The notes beneath the pieces were generated by a model. The model ran no database searches and had not been told where the DNA came from. It saw nothing but the letters and a program-made list of their open reading frames with translations. From contig JACKJC010000005.1 in the NCBI GenBank assembly GCA_020638195.1, forward strand, positions 124,001-188,000: a stretch of 64,000 nucleotides of DNA, in the 5' to 3' direction. The position numbers were made by a program, and so were the translations under genes. Positions 16,537-24,692 of this stretch are shown piece by piece; position 1 is the stretch's first letter; each line of letters opens with the position of its first letter. The stretch is from Methylobacteriaceae bacterium (GTDB lineage Bacteria; Pseudomonadota; Alphaproteobacteria; Rhizobiales; Beijerinckiaceae).

Positions 16537-16806
16537 TCAGATCAGCGGTGGTTGATGGGGATTGCGCCGGCCCTTGCGCGCCGGCGGCGTTGGATCGAAA
16601 CGGATCTCATCGATCCGAGCCTGACAGGCATCGACGAGCTGCTTGATCTGCGCCTCGTCGAGTCCGTACTTTTCGCGATGTGGCTTCTCGTCGCGCCACC
16701 AGTCACGCAGGTCGTCCGCCTTCACGCCCTTGATGCGAATGGCGAAGAGAGCGAGTCGCACATAGTCTTGCGCCTGTGTGCGGCCCAGGATTTCGCCCTC
16801 GATCAC
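16537..16806 (-). CDS. Hypothetical phage protein
   Basis: 89 residues from GTG 16806, which overlaps the stop of the annealing-protein gene (GTGA). The N-terminal part contains ADDLRDWWRDEKPHREK and the C-terminus is Arg/Pro-rich. Not recognised. The coupling implies co-expression with the recombination genes. Confidence 0.6.
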   Translation of the reverse strand: MIEGEILGRTQAQDYVRLALFAIRIKGVKADDLRDWWRDEKPHREKYGLDEAQIKQLVDACQARIDEIRFDPTPPARKGRRNPHQPPLI

Positions 16807-17630
16807 GAGGCTGCGGCTTCAGCCGGCTCGGCGAGCTTGGCCATGCGCTTGCGGCCATATTCGCGCACGCCTTCCTCGACCTTCTTATCGAGGTCCGACA
16901 GTGCTTTCTTAGTCTTGGCGTTGGTCATCAGGTTGATGACAGCCTTCGACGTCTCGCACTTGTCGATCGCGGTCTTGAGGCGCTGTTCGAGCGCGACCTT
17001 GTCGTCATAGGACGATGAGCCGTCATGCGACGCATTGCCACCCGACACGCCGCCTTGATCAGAATAGTCGTCGACGGTCTGATTGTCGGCCTTGCCGGCT
17101 TCGGTCGACTTGCCAGCCGACTGCTTCGCCGGCTCGTTGTCGTTGCGCGCGGCGCCGAGATCATCGTCGCGCCATTCCTTCTTGGCCTCGTTGACGTATT
17201 TGTTGTCGTCGAACAGGCCGAGATGGATGTCGGCGGCGAAGCCGAGCAGCGACAGCGCCTTCGAGGTCGCGTCCGTCAGGGATTTCTTCGGCGCCTCTTC
17301 GTCGACATAGGCATTGCCGTTGCTGCGCTTGCCGCAGAACTCGGTCTGGCCGAAAGCTTCGATCTCGCCGCGCTTGCCGTCGAGAAGATACCAGAGCTTG
17401 ATGCGCACGACATGGACCTTCACGCCCGGCTGCGCCTCGGCATACTTCTCGTCGACGACGGTGACGCCCCAGCCGATGCCGATCGGACCGAAAACTTCGG
17501 TCGCGCGCTTGTGCAGCCAGGTGGCGTTTGTGGCGGTACCCTTGAAGCCGCCGCCGCGCGTGAACTGCTTGGTGTATTTGGGATCGGTCATCTGGACCGA
17601 GTCCCACAGCTTCAGATTTTCATTCGTCAT
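16803..17630 (-). CDS. Rad52-like single-strand annealing protein
   Basis: 275 residues. The N-terminal 140 residues hold WLHKRATEVFGPIGIGWGV and EEAPKKSLTDATSKALSLLG followed by LYDD-type FDDNKYV, the pattern of phage Rad52/Sak annealing proteins. The rest is an acidic, Ser/Asn-rich linker and a helical C-terminus. It pairs with the YqaJ exonuclease encoded next upstream, the usual two-part recombinase. ATG 17630 follows GGAGGATCAC. The assignment rests on motif order and context. Confidence 0.7.
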   Translation of the reverse strand: MTNENLKLWDSVQMTDPKYTKQFTRGGGFKGTATNATWLHKRATEVFGPIGIGWGVTVVDEKYAEAQPGVKVHVVRIKLWYLLDGKRGEIEAFGQTEFCGKRSNGNAYVDEEAPKKSLTDATSKALSLLGFAADIHLGLFDDNKYVNEAKKEWRDDDLGAARNDNEPAKQSAGKSTEAGKADNQTVDDYSDQGGVSGGNASHDGSSSYDDKVALEQRLKTAIDKCETSKAVINLMTNAKTKKALSDLDKKVEEGVREYGRKRMAKLAEPAEAAAS

Positions 17631-17645
17631 GTGATCCTCCATGTC

Positions 17646-17663
17646 ATTCCAATTCAAGCAAAC
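17646..17663. promoter_or_regulatory. Palindromic box, variant left arm
   Basis: ATTCCA-ATTCAA-GCAAAC, 15 bp upstream of the annealing-protein start; right arm and centre match the consensus. Confidence 0.45.
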
Positions 17664-17665
17664 GA

Positions 17666-18544
17666 TCAGGCAGCCTTGCGCGCTTGCTTGACCGCAGCCT
17701 TCTGCGCCTTCGGGAACTCGATCAGCAGCGAGCCCTTGGTGTTGCGGTAGAGGCGAAGGTCATGGCCGGTCGCCTCCGCGACGTCCTTGGCGACCAGCTT
17801 CTTGATGCCTTCCTTCGCCGTGTCGTGCTTCTTGGCGGCCTCGACCGTCTCGATCAGCGTGGCGGCGAAGTCGGCCCACTGGTTGTTGCCGGTCATGTCG
17901 ACCTTCTTGACCGGGGGTCCGAGATCGGGCGTGTCGAGCACCGGGTTGCCCGGCAACTTGCCGGTCTGGACGCAATCCCAGAAGGCGCGCTCGGCATCGA
18001 GCAAGCCGGCCTGCCAGAATTCGTCGGCCTCGATCTTCTGCACGACGTATTGGCCGCCGCCGGTGATGATCGAGAGCCAGCACAGCTTGTGGCCGGTGAC
18101 CATCATGTTGTGCTGACACTGGGCGTAATACTTCTCGACCGCCTTCTCCAGCGACCAGTTGAATGGCATCATCCACTTGGCTTCGAGCACGCCCTGGGCG
18201 GTCATGCAGGCGTTCTTGCGCACGATGCCATCGAGCGTCGACATTGCCACCGGCCAGGCCTCGTATGCCGGGCGCGTCTGCTCGTCGGTGACGATCAGGT
18301 CGGGATGGTTCAACTCGAACCAGTCGAGATTCAGATCCTCGGTGATGTTGCCCATCTGAACGATCAGAACGTCGGAGAGATCCTCCGGCGCCAGATCGCC
18401 GCGCTTCTCGCCCCACAGCCGCTCGATCGCCGGCTGGTCGCCGGACATGATGATGCGGGCGTCAGAGCCGCCGATGCACGAGCGGCGAGCCTGCCGCACT
18501 TCCTCCGACATTCCTTTGCCGGCAGTCCGTCTTAACCTTTGCAT
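17666..18544 (-). CDS. YqaJ-family viral recombinase exonuclease
   Basis: 292 residues. Conserved PD-(D/E)xK exonuclease elements of the YqaJ family are present in order: IGGSDARII, MGNITEDL with the Glu, STLDG, LEAKWM giving the E-x-K pair, and YYAQCQHNM with Q-x-Q. It digests one strand from double-strand ends to feed the annealing protein. ATG 18544 follows GGAGGCAAAA; the longer open frame upstream lacks a site. Palindromic variant boxes flank the gene on both sides. Confidence 0.88.
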   Translation of the reverse strand: MQRLRRTAGKGMSEEVRQARRSCIGGSDARIIMSGDQPAIERLWGEKRGDLAPEDLSDVLIVQMGNITEDLNLDWFELNHPDLIVTDEQTRPAYEAWPVAMSTLDGIVRKNACMTAQGVLEAKWMMPFNWSLEKAVEKYYAQCQHNMMVTGHKLCWLSIITGGGQYVVQKIEADEFWQAGLLDAERAFWDCVQTGKLPGNPVLDTPDLGPPVKKVDMTGNNQWADFAATLIETVEAAKKHDTAKEGIKKLVAKDVAEATGHDLRLYRNTKGSLLIEFPKAQKAAVKQARKAA

Positions 18545-18554
18545 TTTTGCCTCC

Positions 18555-18572
18555 ATTCCAAATAAAGCAAAT
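18555..18572. promoter_or_regulatory. Palindromic box, variant left arm
   Basis: ATTCCA-AATAAA-GCAAAT, 10 bp upstream of the YqaJ start. Confidence 0.4.
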
Positions 18573-18616
18573 CTCGACGCGCAATGCAACGAGATTTTGC
18601 AGACACACAAACGTGT

Positions 18617-19309
18617 TCACGCGGCCTTGGTTGCCGGGGTGATGGTGAACTTCTTCCAGATCGGAGCCTTGCCGAGACCGTCGACAAAGGCGTCGTGATC
18701 AGCGTATTCCTGCGCGGTCAGAATTATGTCGTAGGGCCGCTGGACGATCTTCTCGTCTTCGGCGTTCGCCTTCTTTTTCTCGACGACCAGGTCGATCGCA
18801 AACTGAGCGCCGCCGACGAGCTGCAGGTAGACGTCCGCCAGCAACTCGCAGTCGAGCAGGGCTCCGTGCTTTACGCGCTTGGTCGTGTCGATCTTGTAAT
18901 GAGCACACAGCGCATCGAGCGTGTTGCGACCGGAGGGTCGCACCTTGCGCGCCAACTCCAGCGTGTCGACGACGCGATTGCCCAGGCCACCGATGCCGAG
19001 CCGGTCGAGTTCGGCCTCCAGGAAGGCCATGTCGAACTTGGCGTTGTGCGCGACGATCGGATCGTCGCCGATGAACGCCAGCAGCTGGCCTGCCGTCCGC
19101 CAGAATGTCGGATGTTTCTTGAGAAAGTCGTAGGTGAGCCCGTGGACCTTTTCGGCGCCGCGCTCGACCGGCTGCTGCGGGTTGACGTAGGCGTGGAACG
19201 TCCGGCCGGTACGGACGTGGTTGATCAGCTCGACCGCGCCCAGTTCGACGATGCGGGCAGTCTTCGGATCGAGGCCCGTGGTTTCGACGTCGAAGACGAT
19301 CTCGCGCAT
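18617..19309 (-). CDS. DnaQ-like 3'-5' exonuclease (DEDDh)
   Basis: 230 residues. The four acidic sites are visible: D7 and E9 in VFDVETTGLD, the Asp of HNAKFDMAFLEAEL, and His plus Asp in KHGALLDCELLADVYL. This is the DNA polymerase III epsilon-type proofreading domain without a polymerase. The C-terminal 60 residues are Lys-rich and not recognised. It sits in the phage replication group. ATG 19309 overlaps no neighbour and has only a weak site. Confidence 0.88.
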   Translation of the reverse strand: MREIVFDVETTGLDPKTARIVELGAVELINHVRTGRTFHAYVNPQQPVERGAEKVHGLTYDFLKKHPTFWRTAGQLLAFIGDDPIVAHNAKFDMAFLEAELDRLGIGGLGNRVVDTLELARKVRPSGRNTLDALCAHYKIDTTKRVKHGALLDCELLADVYLQLVGGAQFAIDLVVEKKKANAEDEKIVQRPYDIILTAQEYADHDAFVDGLGKAPIWKKFTITPATKAA

Positions 19310-19310
19310 G

Positions 19311-19553
19311 TCAAAGCCCCGCTGTGGCGTCCGGATCCAATCCCCACCCGCGCTTCATGATGCGGGTGTTGGTGTGCATGGCGTCGAGCCAGGATTCGAA
19401 AGCGGCGCAGGCGGACAGGTGCGCAGAGGCGATATCCTGCTGTGTGCCGTTGAGGAGCAGGGCCTTGTATTCCTCGACCTTGGCGTCCTTGAAGATTCCG
19501 GCGGCGACGATGAGCTGGTTGGCGCGAGCAGGTTCGCTCGGATCGAGGCTCAT
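19311..19553 (-). CDS. Hypothetical phage protein
   Basis: 80 residues, MSLDPSEPARANQLIV then helical, not recognised. It has a good GGAG site; its start overlaps the stop of the next gene upstream. The ORF extends further in the same frame without a better start. Confidence 0.6.
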   Translation of the reverse strand: MSLDPSEPARANQLIVAAGIFKDAKVEEYKALLLNGTQQDIASAHLSACAAFESWLDAMHTNTRIMKRGWGLDPDATAGL

Positions 19554-20149
19554 TTGGCGTTCTCCACGAATTGCAGACCAGGCGCAGGCGCGATCCCCAT
19601 GGTGTGGCGAAGCGCCGTGATGATGCGACCGGCAGCACGCGTCCTCACGTCGAAGGCGACGTGGCGCGAGGGCTTGCGGTTCGGGCAATAGATGCGGCGC
19701 ACAGCCTCCGTGTCGCCCTTGCGCGCCAGCACAACCGCTGCGCGGCGCAGGCGATCGTCGTCGATCAGACGCAACCACGACAGGACTTCCATCGCATTGT
19801 CGATGTCGTCGCGCTGCGGCGCCACACGGGATGATCCGTCGCCTGGCTTCATCGCCGACATCAGTCGGATCTTCTCGATGATATTGGCTTCGCCGGCCGT
19901 CATGCCGATATGGTTCCACCCCCCGGAGCGGTTGCCGGCAATGAGCCAACCCTTTTCCTGATCGGGCAGTCGGTCGATGACGTCGACGGCGTGCTCCAGC
20001 AGCTTCCAGACGACATGGAGATGACGCGCGCGCTCTCCGAACGCGCCACGCGCCATCTCCACGCCTGCGCGAAGGCACTTCATCGTGCGCTCGCGCTCAG
20101 CCACGGACACCGCCTGATCAGACGGACAAGAGACGGGATGCTGCTTCAA
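19550..20149 (-). CDS. DUF6362-like putative DNA-binding protein
   Basis: Up to 199 residues. The block IDNAMEVLSWLRLIDDDRLRRAAVVLARKG and the following basic helices recall DUF6362-type proteins, which have a sigma-factor-like helix-turn-helix at the end. The similarity is loose. The longest frame begins at TTG 20149, inside the preceding gene, with no clear ribosome site. ATG 20083 (MKCLRAGVEMARG) is an equally possible start. It is a candidate transcription or packaging regulator. Confidence 0.5.
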   Translation of the reverse strand: MKQHPVSCPSDQAVSVAERERTMKCLRAGVEMARGAFGERARHLHVVWKLLEHAVDVIDRLPDQEKGWLIAGNRSGGWNHIGMTAGEANIIEKIRLMSAMKPGDGSSRVAPQRDDIDNAMEVLSWLRLIDDDRLRRAAVVLARKGDTEAVRRIYCPNRKPSRHVAFDVRTRAAGRIITALRHTMGIAPAPGLQFVENAK

Positions 20150-20444
20150 TCTGCGTCGCCTTGCGGGTTGCCCTGTAGGTGTAATCGCTGTCGCCGTGAC
20201 GGATCTGCGTCAGGTTGAGCGAGCCGCGCTGGGCGTCGCGCCTGATCGCCGTCGCCACGGCGTGAAGCGACAAGCGCTTGATGCGCTCGTCGTTGTCGAC
20301 GACGCTGCTGTCGGGTGCGAATTCACGATCCGCGTTGAGGTCGCCGCGCCAGTAGACCAGGATATCTCCTGGCCGCGACGCCGCGAACCAATCGTAATAT
20401 TCCGACAGGGCGCCTTGCCCCGCCAACAGCGAGGTCTCGGTCAT
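20118..20444 (-). CDS. Hypothetical phage protein
   Basis: 108 residues, not recognised. The N-terminus contains YYDWFAASRPGDILVYWRGDL, and the C-terminal part (RHGDSDYTYRATRK) is basic. The start overlaps the stop of the upstream gene (TGATG). G-D-I-L-V-Y-W-x-G-D-L recurs in small phage proteins of unknown function. Confidence 0.6.
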   Translation of the reverse strand: MTETSLLAGQGALSEYYDWFAASRPGDILVYWRGDLNADREFAPDSSVVDNDERIKRLSLHAVATAIRRDAQRGSLNLTQIRHGDSDYTYRATRKATQIEAASRLLSV

Positions 20445-20676
20445 CAGTCGTCCTGCACGTCGCGGTCGCGCACCATCTCTGTGACGTTGGCGATCACCTC
20501 GGAGACGCGGGCGGCCATAGCGGCGAGGTCGACCGCAAGCACGAGCAGCGTTTCGAGACGCTCCTCACGGATCTGTTCCGCGATTTCCTCGTCGCTCGGC
20601 ACCAGGAGGAAATTCGGGACGTAGTCCGAAAACGGGGCGGGGATTAGTTTGGTCGGCTCGTCGCAGAAGTTGCGCA
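20444..20676 (-). CDS. Hypothetical helical phage protein
   Basis: 77 residues from ATG 20676, preceded by GAGGA. Residues 25-65 form an amphipathic Leu/Ala/Val-rich helix. Not recognised. A perfect palindromic box starts 10 bp before the start codon, directly next to the ribosome site, so the leader can only be a few nucleotides if the box is a promoter or operator. Confidence 0.6.
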
Positions 20677-20685
20677 TCTGTCCTC

Positions 20686-20703
20686 GTTTGCATTCAAGCA
20701 AAT
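20686..20703. promoter_or_regulatory. Palindromic box, perfect consensus
   Basis: GTTTGC-ATTCAA-GCAAAT, 9 bp upstream of the 77-residue protein start. Confidence 0.75.
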
Positions 20704-20717
20704 GTGTGGCTGCGGAG

Positions 20718-20747
20718 GAGGGGGCACCCCATAAAGAGCGCCCCCTC
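20718..20747. terminator. GC-rich hairpin downstream of ssb
   Basis: GAGGGGGC (20718-20725) pairs with GCCCCCTC (20740-20747), loop of 14 nt, in the gap after the leftward ssb gene. There is no T run, so it may be a transcription or mRNA-stability hairpin rather than a classical terminator. Confidence 0.5.
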
Positions 20748-20801
20748 GTGTCATGACAGCCGGAACGCAGCACACATGATGCCGGCCGTCACGATTGGAA
20801 A

Positions 20802-21266
20802 CTAGAACGGGATATCGTCGTCGAGGTCGGCGTCGCGCGTGCTTTGGCGCGAACCAGACGAGCGCGATCCGCCACCGCCACGCGATCCGCCGCCGCGCTC
20901 GCCGTCGCCGTCGTTGCGGTTGCCGATCATCGTCAGCTCGCCACGGAAGCGCTGCAGCACGATCTCGGTGGACTTGCGCTGATTGCCGTCCTTGTCAGTG
21001 AACTCGCGGGTCTGGAGCTGACCTTCGAGGTAAACCTCGGAGCCCTTCTTGAGGTATTGCTCGGCGACCTTGCCGATGTTCTCGTTCCAGATCACGACGT
21101 TGTGCCACTCGGTCTTTTCCTTGCGCTCGCCGGACGCCTTATCGCGCCAGGTCTCGCTGGTGGCGAGAGAGAACGAGACGACCTTGTCGCCGCTGTTCAT
21201 CGTCCGCGATTCCGGGTCGCGGCCCAACCGACCCAACAATATGACCTTGTTAACAGAACCACTCAT
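20802..21266 (-). CDS. ssb: Single-stranded DNA-binding protein
   Basis: 154 residues. The OB fold opens MSGSVNKVILLGRLGRDPE and continues with the typical SLATSETWRDK and TEWHNVVIWNE. A Gly/Arg/Ser linker follows, and the acidic tip DDDIPF recruits replication partners. It coats phage ssDNA during replication and annealing. The ATG 21266 has GGAGAAGGCGC upstream and is preferred over the longer frame; a perfect palindromic box lies 31 bp upstream. Confidence 0.96.
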   Translation of the reverse strand: MSGSVNKVILLGRLGRDPESRTMNSGDKVVSFSLATSETWRDKASGERKEKTEWHNVVIWNENIGKVAEQYLKKGSEVYLEGQLQTREFTDKDGNQRKSTEIVLQRFRGELTMIGNRNDGDGERGGGSRGGGGSRSSGSRQSTRDADLDDDIPF

Positions 21267-21297
21267 GCGCCTTCTCCTGATTTGCGTGATACCACAA

Positions 21298-21315
21298 ATT
21301 TGCATTCAAGCAAAC
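21298..21315. promoter_or_regulatory. Palindromic box, perfect arms, upstream of ssb
   Basis: ATTTGC-ATTCAA-GCAAAC, 31 bp before the ssb start and overlapping nothing else but the 3' edge region of the helicase gene's downstream gap. Confidence 0.75.
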
Positions 21316-21321
21316 AGATCG

Positions 21322-22881
21322 TCACGCTGCGATCGGTTCTTCCTGCTCGGCGGGAACGTAAAGTTCGGTTTCGCGATCGAACTCCATCGGCACACGAGCC
21401 TTGCGGCCCGCCGCCGAGAAGCGGACCTTCGACACGATGGCATCGCGTCGCGTTCCCATCGGCTCGTCGGAATGCACGACGAGACCGATATCAGCCTTGT
21501 TCGCCCAATGGGCAGAGTCTGAAATGTCATAGAGGCCGGGTTGGCCGTCCACCTTCTTTGGATGGGCGACGATGACGACGCAGCAGTTGAAGCCCTTGGC
21601 GAAGCGCTTGAACTTGCGGATCGAGTCGCCGACGTATTCGGTCAGCGACCAGTGCTTGTCGCGCTTGTGTTCGAGTTCGTTCCACGGATCGACGACGAGC
21701 AGGTTGATGCCGTCACGAAACACGGCCTGCTCAGCCTTCTCGATAATGTAGTCGACGTCGATCTCTTCCTCGTCGGATCGCGGGTCCGACGTGATGATGC
21801 GGAAGTGATCGTCGATGAAACTGTCAGCGGCCTCACGTTCTTCTGCCGACCATGTCCTGCGGTGCTTACCGATATAACAGGTGCGCAGCGAGTTCCACAG
21901 ATACGGCTTGATCGGCTCTTCGCCTGGAAACATCACGGTCTTCCAGCCGTGCAGCTTGCCCATGTTGACGCAGATCTGCTTGATCAGCGTCGATTTTCCC
22001 ATGCCTGGTACGCCGGTCGCAACCACGAAGGCGCCAGGGTAAAGGCGCATGACCTCGTCGAGGTCTGGCGAAACGCCGGTGACGAACGTGACGGGCTCGC
22101 CGACGTCGGGATATTCCGAAAACCGGAAGATGCCCTTGATCGGCCACGGCTGCGCGGTCTCGACAATCTCGCGGACGCGCGCCTCGCCGAGGTATATGTG
22201 GACCTCGTTGAGATCCTTTGCGCGACGCAACTCGCCTGTCTCGGGATCTGGCACGCACTTGTCATCGGGATAGATGACGCGGAAGCAGCGCGCCGGACCG
22301 AGGCGGCGCACGAGTTCCTTGGCCAGGCGATGGCCCGGCTCGTCGTCGTCGGTCGCAATCACAAACTGCTTGACCTTGGCGAGCCGGTCGATGTGGCGCG
22401 TCAAATAGGCGTATTTGATGTCGTTTTCGGGATCGAGGTCGCGCGAATCTTCGGGCACCTCGATCAGGTTTCCGTTCTTGTCGCGCGCAGGCGGCGCGCC
22501 GTCGGGAACGGAGACCGTTGCGTCGAAGCCGCACTCGATCGCGCTCAGGCAGTCAGGCTCGCCCTCGGTGATGATCAGGGATTCCGAGCCCGTCTCCAGA
22601 CGAAGCATCATGTCGTCATCGAGGAGGACGTTGGCGTTGAAGAATGTCTTCGGGCTGTCGGGGCGCTGCTGGAAGCGCTTCTTGCCGTCCTGCGTCCAGC
22701 GGAACTTGGTGTTGACCTCGTCGAAACCCTCGACGTAGGGGAAGCACAGGATCTTGCCGGTATCATACGGGACGATGGACCCATCGTCGCAGCGCTTGGC
22801 GCTGTAAAGACCCATAGCGGTCGCGAGCGTCCCGCTGATCTTCCTGGCTTCGAGCGCTTGAACGTGCGCCGGATTTAGCAT
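21322..22881 (-). CDS. Toprim primase-helicase (Twinkle/gp4-like)
   Basis: 519 residues. A Toprim domain is marked by the Glu of ITEGEPDCLSAI (residues 104-115) and the Asp cluster ATDDDEPG (176-183). A RecA-like DnaB-type helicase follows with Walker A GVPGMGKST (290-298), Walker B LLVVDPW (394-400) and later AHPKK and KVRFS elements. It unwinds the fork and primes synthesis. The zinc ribbon normally at the N-terminus lies in a separate, out-of-frame gene just upstream (22763-23077), which overlaps by 119 bp. The ATG 22881 follows AGGAG-CAAGGA. Confidence 0.9.
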   Translation of the reverse strand: MLNPAHVQALEARKISGTLATAMGLYSAKRCDDGSIVPYDTGKILCFPYVEGFDEVNTKFRWTQDGKKRFQQRPDSPKTFFNANVLLDDDMMLRLETGSESLIITEGEPDCLSAIECGFDATVSVPDGAPPARDKNGNLIEVPEDSRDLDPENDIKYAYLTRHIDRLAKVKQFVIATDDDEPGHRLAKELVRRLGPARCFRVIYPDDKCVPDPETGELRRAKDLNEVHIYLGEARVREIVETAQPWPIKGIFRFSEYPDVGEPVTFVTGVSPDLDEVMRLYPGAFVVATGVPGMGKSTLIKQICVNMGKLHGWKTVMFPGEEPIKPYLWNSLRTCYIGKHRRTWSAEEREAADSFIDDHFRIITSDPRSDEEEIDVDYIIEKAEQAVFRDGINLLVVDPWNELEHKRDKHWSLTEYVGDSIRKFKRFAKGFNCCVVIVAHPKKVDGQPGLYDISDSAHWANKADIGLVVHSDEPMGTRRDAIVSKVRFSAAGRKARVPMEFDRETELYVPAEQEEPIAA

Positions 22882-23077
22882 TCCTTGCTCCTGTCTCGCC
22901 GCAATGCTGGCAGTTGTAAACGAGGCCCCGGTCGTCGATCTTGACGCTCAGACACCTGATCTTTTTGTTGGAGCCCTTGCGCGTATGGGAACACCAAGGG
23001 CAGATCGCGTACTGGTTGCCTGGGGCAAAGCTGCGCAGCCTGATGCCCAGCTCTGCGGCGATGGCGGCGATGTCCAT
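22763..23077 (-). CDS. Primase zinc-ribbon domain protein (split from helicase)
   Basis: 104 residues. The N-terminal 55 residues contain CPWCSHTRKG and YNCQHCGETG, the C-x2-C ... C-x2-C zinc ribbon that opens T7 gp4-like and Twinkle-like primases. After this the frame is Arg/Ser/Gln-rich and overlaps the helicase gene in a shifted frame for 119 bp, so that part is probably not conserved. A +1 shift at about 22882 would join both domains into one protein. It may be a real two-protein primase, a programmed frameshift or a broken gene. Confidence 0.7.
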   Translation of the reverse strand: MDIAAIAAELGIRLRSFAPGNQYAICPWCSHTRKGSNKKIRCLSVKIDDRGLVYNCQHCGETGARNAKSGARSSARSQEDQRDARDRYGSLQRQALRRWVHRPV

Positions 23078-23084
23078 TCAGCCC

Positions 23085-23744
23085 TCAGACAAGGGGAGGG
23101 CGGTAGGCCGGCCGCTGGGCGATGGGCGCGCGCGCCTGCGCCTCGATCTTCAGCTTCGCCTCGCGCGCCTTCGTGTCCGCGTTCTTCAGCACTGACCGGA
23201 TAAAGCCGCGCCAGTCGTCCTTCTTGACGATCGCGCCCTGGATGGCGGCGAGTTCGCCGCGCACATTGATGTGCGGGAACGTGTCTTTCAACTCCTCGAT
23301 CTCGGCGCGCGTCAGCATTTTCGATCCGGCGCGAAACACGATATCGTCCTGATGATCGGGTTCGACGGGGACGGACGCCGCTTCTGCGGCCTGCTTCTGC
23401 CGGCGGGCGCGGGTCGTTCCGCCCGCTGATCCCAGCTGCGCCATCTGGCGCGAGCGGGCTTCGCGTTCGGCGACCTCGTTGATCGCGCGAGTGTTGTGGA
23501 TCATGCCATCCTCGATCTTGAGCTTTCCGAGTTCGACGAGCTGCCCGATGATCCGCTCGGTGAAACGCGCGGACTTGCGCAGCGACCGGGCGATCGTTTC
23601 TGGCTTGTTAGGAAATGGCCCGCCGCGCCGGTAGATCAGGAGCACGATGCGCAACAGCGCGGCTTCCTGCTCCAGGGTGAGGTCGTCGGTGCCTTCTTCC
23701 CACAGATCGTATCTCAACTTCATGAAGTCGTTGCTGCGGGTCAT
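23085..23744 (-). CDS. DUF1376-like replication-region protein
   Basis: 219 residues. The N-terminal part resembles DUF1376/winged-helix replication proteins: MKLRYDLWEEGTDDLTLEQEAALLRI and GGPFPNKPETIARSLRKS, followed by a helix-turn-helix-like segment. A basic linker and helical C-terminus (residues 120-219) follow, reminiscent of helicase-loader tails. It precedes the primase zinc-ribbon gene. ATG 23744 with GGAGGACGA was chosen. A perfect palindromic box is 25 bp upstream. Confidence 0.65.
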   Translation of the reverse strand: MTRSNDFMKLRYDLWEEGTDDLTLEQEAALLRIVLLIYRRGGPFPNKPETIARSLRKSARFTERIIGQLVELGKLKIEDGMIHNTRAINEVAEREARSRQMAQLGSAGGTTRARRQKQAAEAASVPVEPDHQDDIVFRAGSKMLTRAEIEELKDTFPHINVRGELAAIQGAIVKKDDWRGFIRSVLKNADTKAREAKLKIEAQARAPIAQRPAYRPPLV

Positions 23745-23769
23745 TCGTCCTCCGTTGCCTGTTTGCATA

Positions 23770-23787
23770 ATTTGCATTCAAGCAAAT
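23770..23787. promoter_or_regulatory. Palindromic box, perfect, within a promoter-like spacer
   Basis: ATTTGC-ATTCAA-GCAAAT. On the minus strand TTGATA overlaps its start and TATGCA follows after 17 nt, so it could occupy a -35/-10 spacer for the DUF1376-like gene. Confidence 0.75.
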
Positions 23788-23788
23788 A

Positions 23789-24217
23789 TCAAGACAAATC
23801 TTCAGCAGGGCTCAAGGTCAGGCGAACGCCCAGAGGAACCTCGCCCCACTCGATCACGACGCGGTTGGAAAACTTATCGTCGACGATCAGGCCGACGTCC
23901 TTGCACCAGTCCAGAACCGCCTTGATCCTGTTATCCAGGTCGAACTTGAAACGCTTTTTCAGGGTGACGACGAGGCCGACATCGAACGGTCCGGTGATCG
24001 TGCGCCAGCCTTTGCCCGGCCGCTGGCGCATCAGTTCGCCATCGGCCTCGCGTTTCCACTTCTCGTAGGTGGGATTGAGGTATGGTCTCGGCGACTTCGA
24101 GAACCGCGAGGGCTGGCGCCAGATGCGGTTGGTCGACGTCGGCAGCGGGAGGTCGATCGTGATCGACCCCCTGTAGGTGTGCTCTGGAATTTCGATTGCA
24201 ACTTTCTTGGAAGGCAT
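23789..24217 (-). CDS. rusA: RusA-family Holliday-junction resolvase
   Basis: 142 residues. The C-terminal acidic core FDLDNRIKAVLDWCKDVGLIVDD with the preceding KKRFKFD follows the RusA D-x-D-N ... K-x2-x-D pattern, and an N-terminal strand carries P-x-S-x-N-R. RusA cleaves Holliday junctions and helps resolve replicated phage DNA. The ATG 24217 (MPSKKVAIEIP) overlaps the stop of the preceding gene (TGATG). The longer frame upstream is not real. Confidence 0.85.
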   Translation of the reverse strand: MPSKKVAIEIPEHTYRGSITIDLPLPTSTNRIWRQPSRFSKSPRPYLNPTYEKWKREADGELMRQRPGKGWRTITGPFDVGLVVTLKKRFKFDLDNRIKAVLDWCKDVGLIVDDKFSNRVVIEWGEVPLGVRLTLSPAEDLS

Positions 24218-24471
24218 CAGACCGACTGCACCCCGTTGTCCTGGCCTTCGAGGGCCTGCGCCATAACCTTGCCCCACAGGCGATTGAACATGTCGCCGTG
24301 CGCTGCGACGCTGACCCCGTGCCGGCTCAGTACGATGTTGGCCGCCGCAAGCGCAGAGAACCCGACGATCGCCGCGCGCGCCGCGTCGCCGCCGATCGAG
24401 GCCTCGATCTCGCTCACCAGAGCCATCGTGGTGTCGTGCGCGCATTTGAAAGATTGATCCGTGCCGCTCAT
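24217..24471 (-). CDS. Hypothetical phage protein, first gene of the left operon
   Basis: 84 residues from ATG 24471, GGAG upstream. Ala-rich helices with a hydrophobic middle (AARAAIVGFSALAAANIVL) suggest a small helical or membrane-associated protein. It is the first leftward gene below the control region and so would be the first early product. Not recognised. Confidence 0.6.
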   Translation of the reverse strand: MSGTDQSFKCAHDTTMALVSEIEASIGGDAARAAIVGFSALAAANIVLSRHGVSVAAHGDMFNRLWGKVMAQALEGQDNGVQSV

Positions 24472-24579
24472 TTTTCGCTCCATGCTACGATTAAGTTCCC
24501 AAAAATAGGACGAATGTCCTTTTAACCGATCTCCCTGAGAATGAGTAGAACAAAAACGGAACATCCACCGCAACTTCGC

Positions 24580-24595
24580 ATTTGCGATTGCAAAT
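24580..24595. promoter_or_regulatory. Operator-like palindrome, short centre
   Basis: ATTTGC-GATT-GCAAAT, perfect 6-bp arms but only a 4-bp centre, in the repressor control region. Confidence 0.55.
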
Positions 24596-24670
24596 TGAAA
24601 ATGCAGCGAATATCAATGCGCTCGATAACGCATCTTTTTCAGAATCGTTGGAACCAAATCAACCCACGAC

Positions 24671-24692
24671 GCATTTGAAGTCGTGCAAATGC
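24671..24692. promoter_or_regulatory. Operator-like palindrome before the repressor
   Basis: GCATTTG (24671-24677) and CAAATGC (24686-24692) are perfect 7-bp arms with an 8-bp centre, 73 bp upstream of the repressor ATG. Confidence 0.5.
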
